Origin: Kribbella sp. CA-293567
Lineage (GTDB): Bacteria > Actinomycetota > Actinomycetes > Propionibacteriales > Kribbellaceae
NCBI RefSeq assembly: GCF_027627575.1
Contig: NZ_CP114065.1
Location: 6,262,001-6,326,000, forward strand
Direction of reading: 5' to 3'
DNA: 64,000 nt
Part shown: positions 62,374 to 64,000 of the stretch, piece by piece
Layout: each line of letters begins with the position of its first letter
Position numbering within the stretch: the stretch's first letter is position 1
The notes under the pieces: model-generated
The model's database searches: none
Seen by the model: the letters and a program-made list of their open reading frames with translations, nothing else
Told to the model about the DNA's origin: nothing
Translations under genes and position numbers: made by a program

Positions 62374-63789
62374 TCAGCGGCGACGGCCTGGGAGAAGCAG
62401 AGCCAGTACTGCGCCGACCGCGACGATCGCGGCGCCGACCCAGACCGCCGGCACCAGGCCGTCGACGTACCCCTCAGGGCTTGCGTAGGAACCGGTGGAG
62501 GCGAAGACCGAGGCCAGCACCGCGACTCCCATCGCCACGCCTACCTCCCGGATGGTGCTGTTGGTGCCCGACGCCACGCCACGGTCGGAGTCGGTGAAGC
62601 TCGCCATCACCACGCTGGCCGACGGGGCGAAGGTGAGGCCCATGCCGATCCCGGCGAGCACGAACGGAGCGATGTACGAGTTGTAGGCGACGTCGGTGGT
62701 GGTGACCAGGGCGATCCACGCCAGGCCTGCGGCGAGGAGGAACTGTCCCGACGCGATCAGCACCCGAGGACCGACCCGGTCGACCACGAGCCCGGCGAGC
62801 GGCGCGACCACCATCGGCGCCATCGTCCACGGCAGCGTTCGCAGACCTGACTCCAGTGGCGAGTAGCCCTGCACCACCTGGAAGAACTGCGCCAGCAGGA
62901 AGACCGCGCCGAAGACACCGACCGAGAAGGTGAACGAGATGGTGTTGACGACGCTGAACGCGCGCGACCGGAACAACCGCAGCGGCAGCATCGGAGCCGG
63001 TGTCATGTGCTCCCAGGCGAGGAAGGCGATCAACAGCGCGCCGCCACCGATCAGTGCGGCCAGCACCTGGGCGGAGCTCCACCCGTCGTCGGCTCCGTGC
63101 ACGACGCCCCAGACGATGGCGAGCACAGCCGTCGCGGACAGCACCAGACCGAGCAGGTCGAGCTTTTGCGGGCGCCCACGGGACTCGGTCAGCACTCGCG
63201 CGGCCAGCGGCAGCGCGATCAGGCCGATCGGCACGTTCAGCCAGAAGATCCACTGCCAGTTGATGCCGTCGACAACCGCTCCCCCGACGACCGGTCCGAC
63301 CGCGACGCCGAGACCGGAGATCCCGCCCCAGATACCGATGGCCGCACTGCGCTGACGAGCCGGTACGGCGGCCGCCAGCAGCGTCAGCGACAACGGCATC
63401 ACCGCGGCCGCGCCGACGCCCTGGATCGCGCGGGCGCCGATCAGCATCCACGGCTCGGTGGTCAGCGCGCAGGCCGCCGAGGCGACCGTGAACAACGCCA
63501 GCCCGGCCAGGAAAATCCGCCGCCGGCCGAGCCGGTCACCGATCGCCGAAGCGGTGAGCAGCAGTGCGGCGAAGGACAGCGTGTACGCGTTGATGAACCA
63601 CTGCAGGTCCGAGAGCGAGGCGCCGAGCTCGGCCTTGATCACCGGCAGCGCGTTCGTCACCACCAGGTTGTCCAGCGTCACCATGAACACCGGGATGCCC
63701 ACCACGGCGAGCACGGTGGCCAGCGAGCGCCGTCCGGCGGGCTCGTCGACCGCCGGATCGCCGGCCGGTTCGAGGGCGGTCGTCGTCAT
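62374..63789 (-). CDS. DHA2-family multidrug MFS exporter (EmrB/QacA-like)
   Basis: 471 residues from ATG 63789; 14 helices. Motif A GDRLGRRRIFLAGLALF, motif C-like GISGLGVAVGPVVGG, and the first-helix motif LDNLVVTNALPVIKAELG (D1) are typical. It expels drugs or toxic small molecules with the proton gradient. The divergent TetR gene and two operator copies in the 95-base gap make a standard repressor-controlled pump. A hairpin terminator follows. Confidence 0.94.
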   Translation of the reverse strand: MTTTALEPAGDPAVDEPAGRRSLATVLAVVGIPVFMVTLDNLVVTNALPVIKAELGASLSDLQWFINAYTLSFAALLLTASAIGDRLGRRRIFLAGLALFTVASAACALTTEPWMLIGARAIQGVGAAAVMPLSLTLLAAAVPARQRSAAIGIWGGISGLGVAVGPVVGGAVVDGINWQWIFWLNVPIGLIALPLAARVLTESRGRPQKLDLLGLVLSATAVLAIVWGVVHGADDGWSSAQVLAALIGGGALLIAFLAWEHMTPAPMLPLRLFRSRAFSVVNTISFTFSVGVFGAVFLLAQFFQVVQGYSPLESGLRTLPWTMAPMVVAPLAGLVVDRVGPRVLIASGQFLLAAGLAWIALVTTTDVAYNSYIAPFVLAGIGMGLTFAPSASVVMASFTDSDRGVASGTNSTIREVGVAMGVAVLASVFASTGSYASPEGYVDGLVPAVWVGAAIVAVGAVLALLLPGRRR

Positions 63790-63805
63790 GTCCAGCTCCC
63801 TTGTT

Positions 63806-63856
63806 GTTATCGACTGATAACTTACGCCCGGATCAAAGTATGCATCGACTGATAAC
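63806..63856. promoter_or_regulatory. Pair of TetR-type operators in the exporter/TetR divergent region
   Basis: The perfect palindrome GTTATC-gact-GATAAC (63806-63821) and a second, half-degenerate copy (63841-63856) share the 13-mer ATCGACTGATAAC, placed exactly 35 bases apart. They flank the likely promoters of the exporter (minus) and the TetR gene (plus). Confidence 0.75.
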
Positions 63857-63884
63857 ATGTCAAGTGACGACGGAGAGGAAGCCG

Positions 63885-64000
63885 ATGACGAGGACCAGGC
63901 TGACCGCGGCCGAGCGGAGCGAAGAGGTGCTGCAGGCCGCCGTGGTGGCGTTCGGCGCCAATGGCTACGCGGGCACCAAGACCGACGAGATCGCGCGGCT
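63885..64000 (+). CDS. TetR-family regulator, N-terminal part (cut by window end)
   Basis: The ATG at 63885 has GAGAGGAAG just before it. The visible 38 residues (AAERSEEVLQAAVVAFGANG, YAGTKTDEIAR) are helix 1 and the start of the helix-turn-helix of a TetR regulator. It is divergent from the DHA2 exporter and presumably represses it through the operator pair at 63806-63856. Confidence 0.9.
   Translation, partial: MTRTRLTAAERSEEVLQAAVVAFGANGYAGTKTDEIAR

Overview
The window is a high-GC actinobacterial chromosome segment. Gene content (acyl-CoA carboxylase beta plus epsilon subunits, several LytR-CpsA-Psr proteins, a class F sortase, a Scr1-type XRE regulator with its SAM-methyltransferase neighbour, an Eis-like acetyltransferase, a GH8 enzyme with F5/8C and FN3 domains, an ECF sigma/anti-sigma pair) suggests the Propionibacteriales, most likely a Kribbella-like soil organism. 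The genus is an inference. No rRNA, tRNA, CRISPR array, transposase or complete prophage was seen. About 63 protein genes are supported, at least two of them broken.

Layout. 0-10 kb: tail of a SnoaL-like protein, a secreted SGNH hydrolase, the methionine pair metY-metX, galE, a frameshifted IphP-type phosphatase, a secreted GH8 glycosidase with a palindromic operator, a YihY membrane protein and a YiaA/B protein. 9.8-10.75 kb is a lower-GC pocket with a small orphan protein. 10.7-23.7 kb: beta-carbonic anhydrase, membrane metallophosphoesterase, polysaccharide-export ABC pair, a minus-strand LCP - glycosyltransferase 2 - lipoprotein set, a secreted trypsin-like protease, a membrane-embedded spermidine-synthase-like protein and an aminoglycoside-phosphotransferase pseudogene. 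23.9-31.5 kb: MMPL exporter with a NarL-type two-component system, AzlCD with a divergent XRE-cupin regulator, and a DUF574 methyltransferase divergent from a Scr1-like regulator. 31.6-38.3 kb: a second LCP protein, the DUF4397 protein - sortase F - ECF sigma - anti-sigma cluster, a DinB-like protein and a serine hydrolase that appears to have been inserted between two convergent genes.

38.3-50 kb: acyl-CoA dehydrogenase, UDP-glucose dehydrogenase, an MFS exporter, purE/purK, GtrA, Eis-like acetyltransferase, a baeRF2 release-factor-like protein, a bacterial PH protein, and an OFA-family MFS carrier with its 35-residue small subunit. 50-64 kb: birA, PEP carboxylase, TetR, an SCP2-like protein, acyl-CoA carboxylase beta and epsilon, a Maf-methyltransferase fusion, a DUF885 metallopeptidase, a membrane-anchored zinc metallopeptidase, two unknown proteins, a YjbR protein and a DHA2 exporter with a divergent TetR cut by the window end.

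Themes. Cell-envelope glycan work recurs (galE, ugd, GtrA, GT2, two LCPs, ABC export, sortase). BirA, PEP carboxylase and the carboxylase subunits form a carboxylation neighbourhood, but the biotin-carrying alpha subunit is not in the window. Convergent genes are packed so tightly that their stop codons often overlap. The 9-mer GGTACGACG occurs at least nineteen times on the two strands, far above chance. Other points for follow-up are the 22-bp inverted repeat at 187-288, the 4-bp duplication that breaks the phosphatase gene, the repeat-flanked serine hydrolase segment, the low-GC pocket with its orphan protein, and the Maf-methyltransferase fusion.
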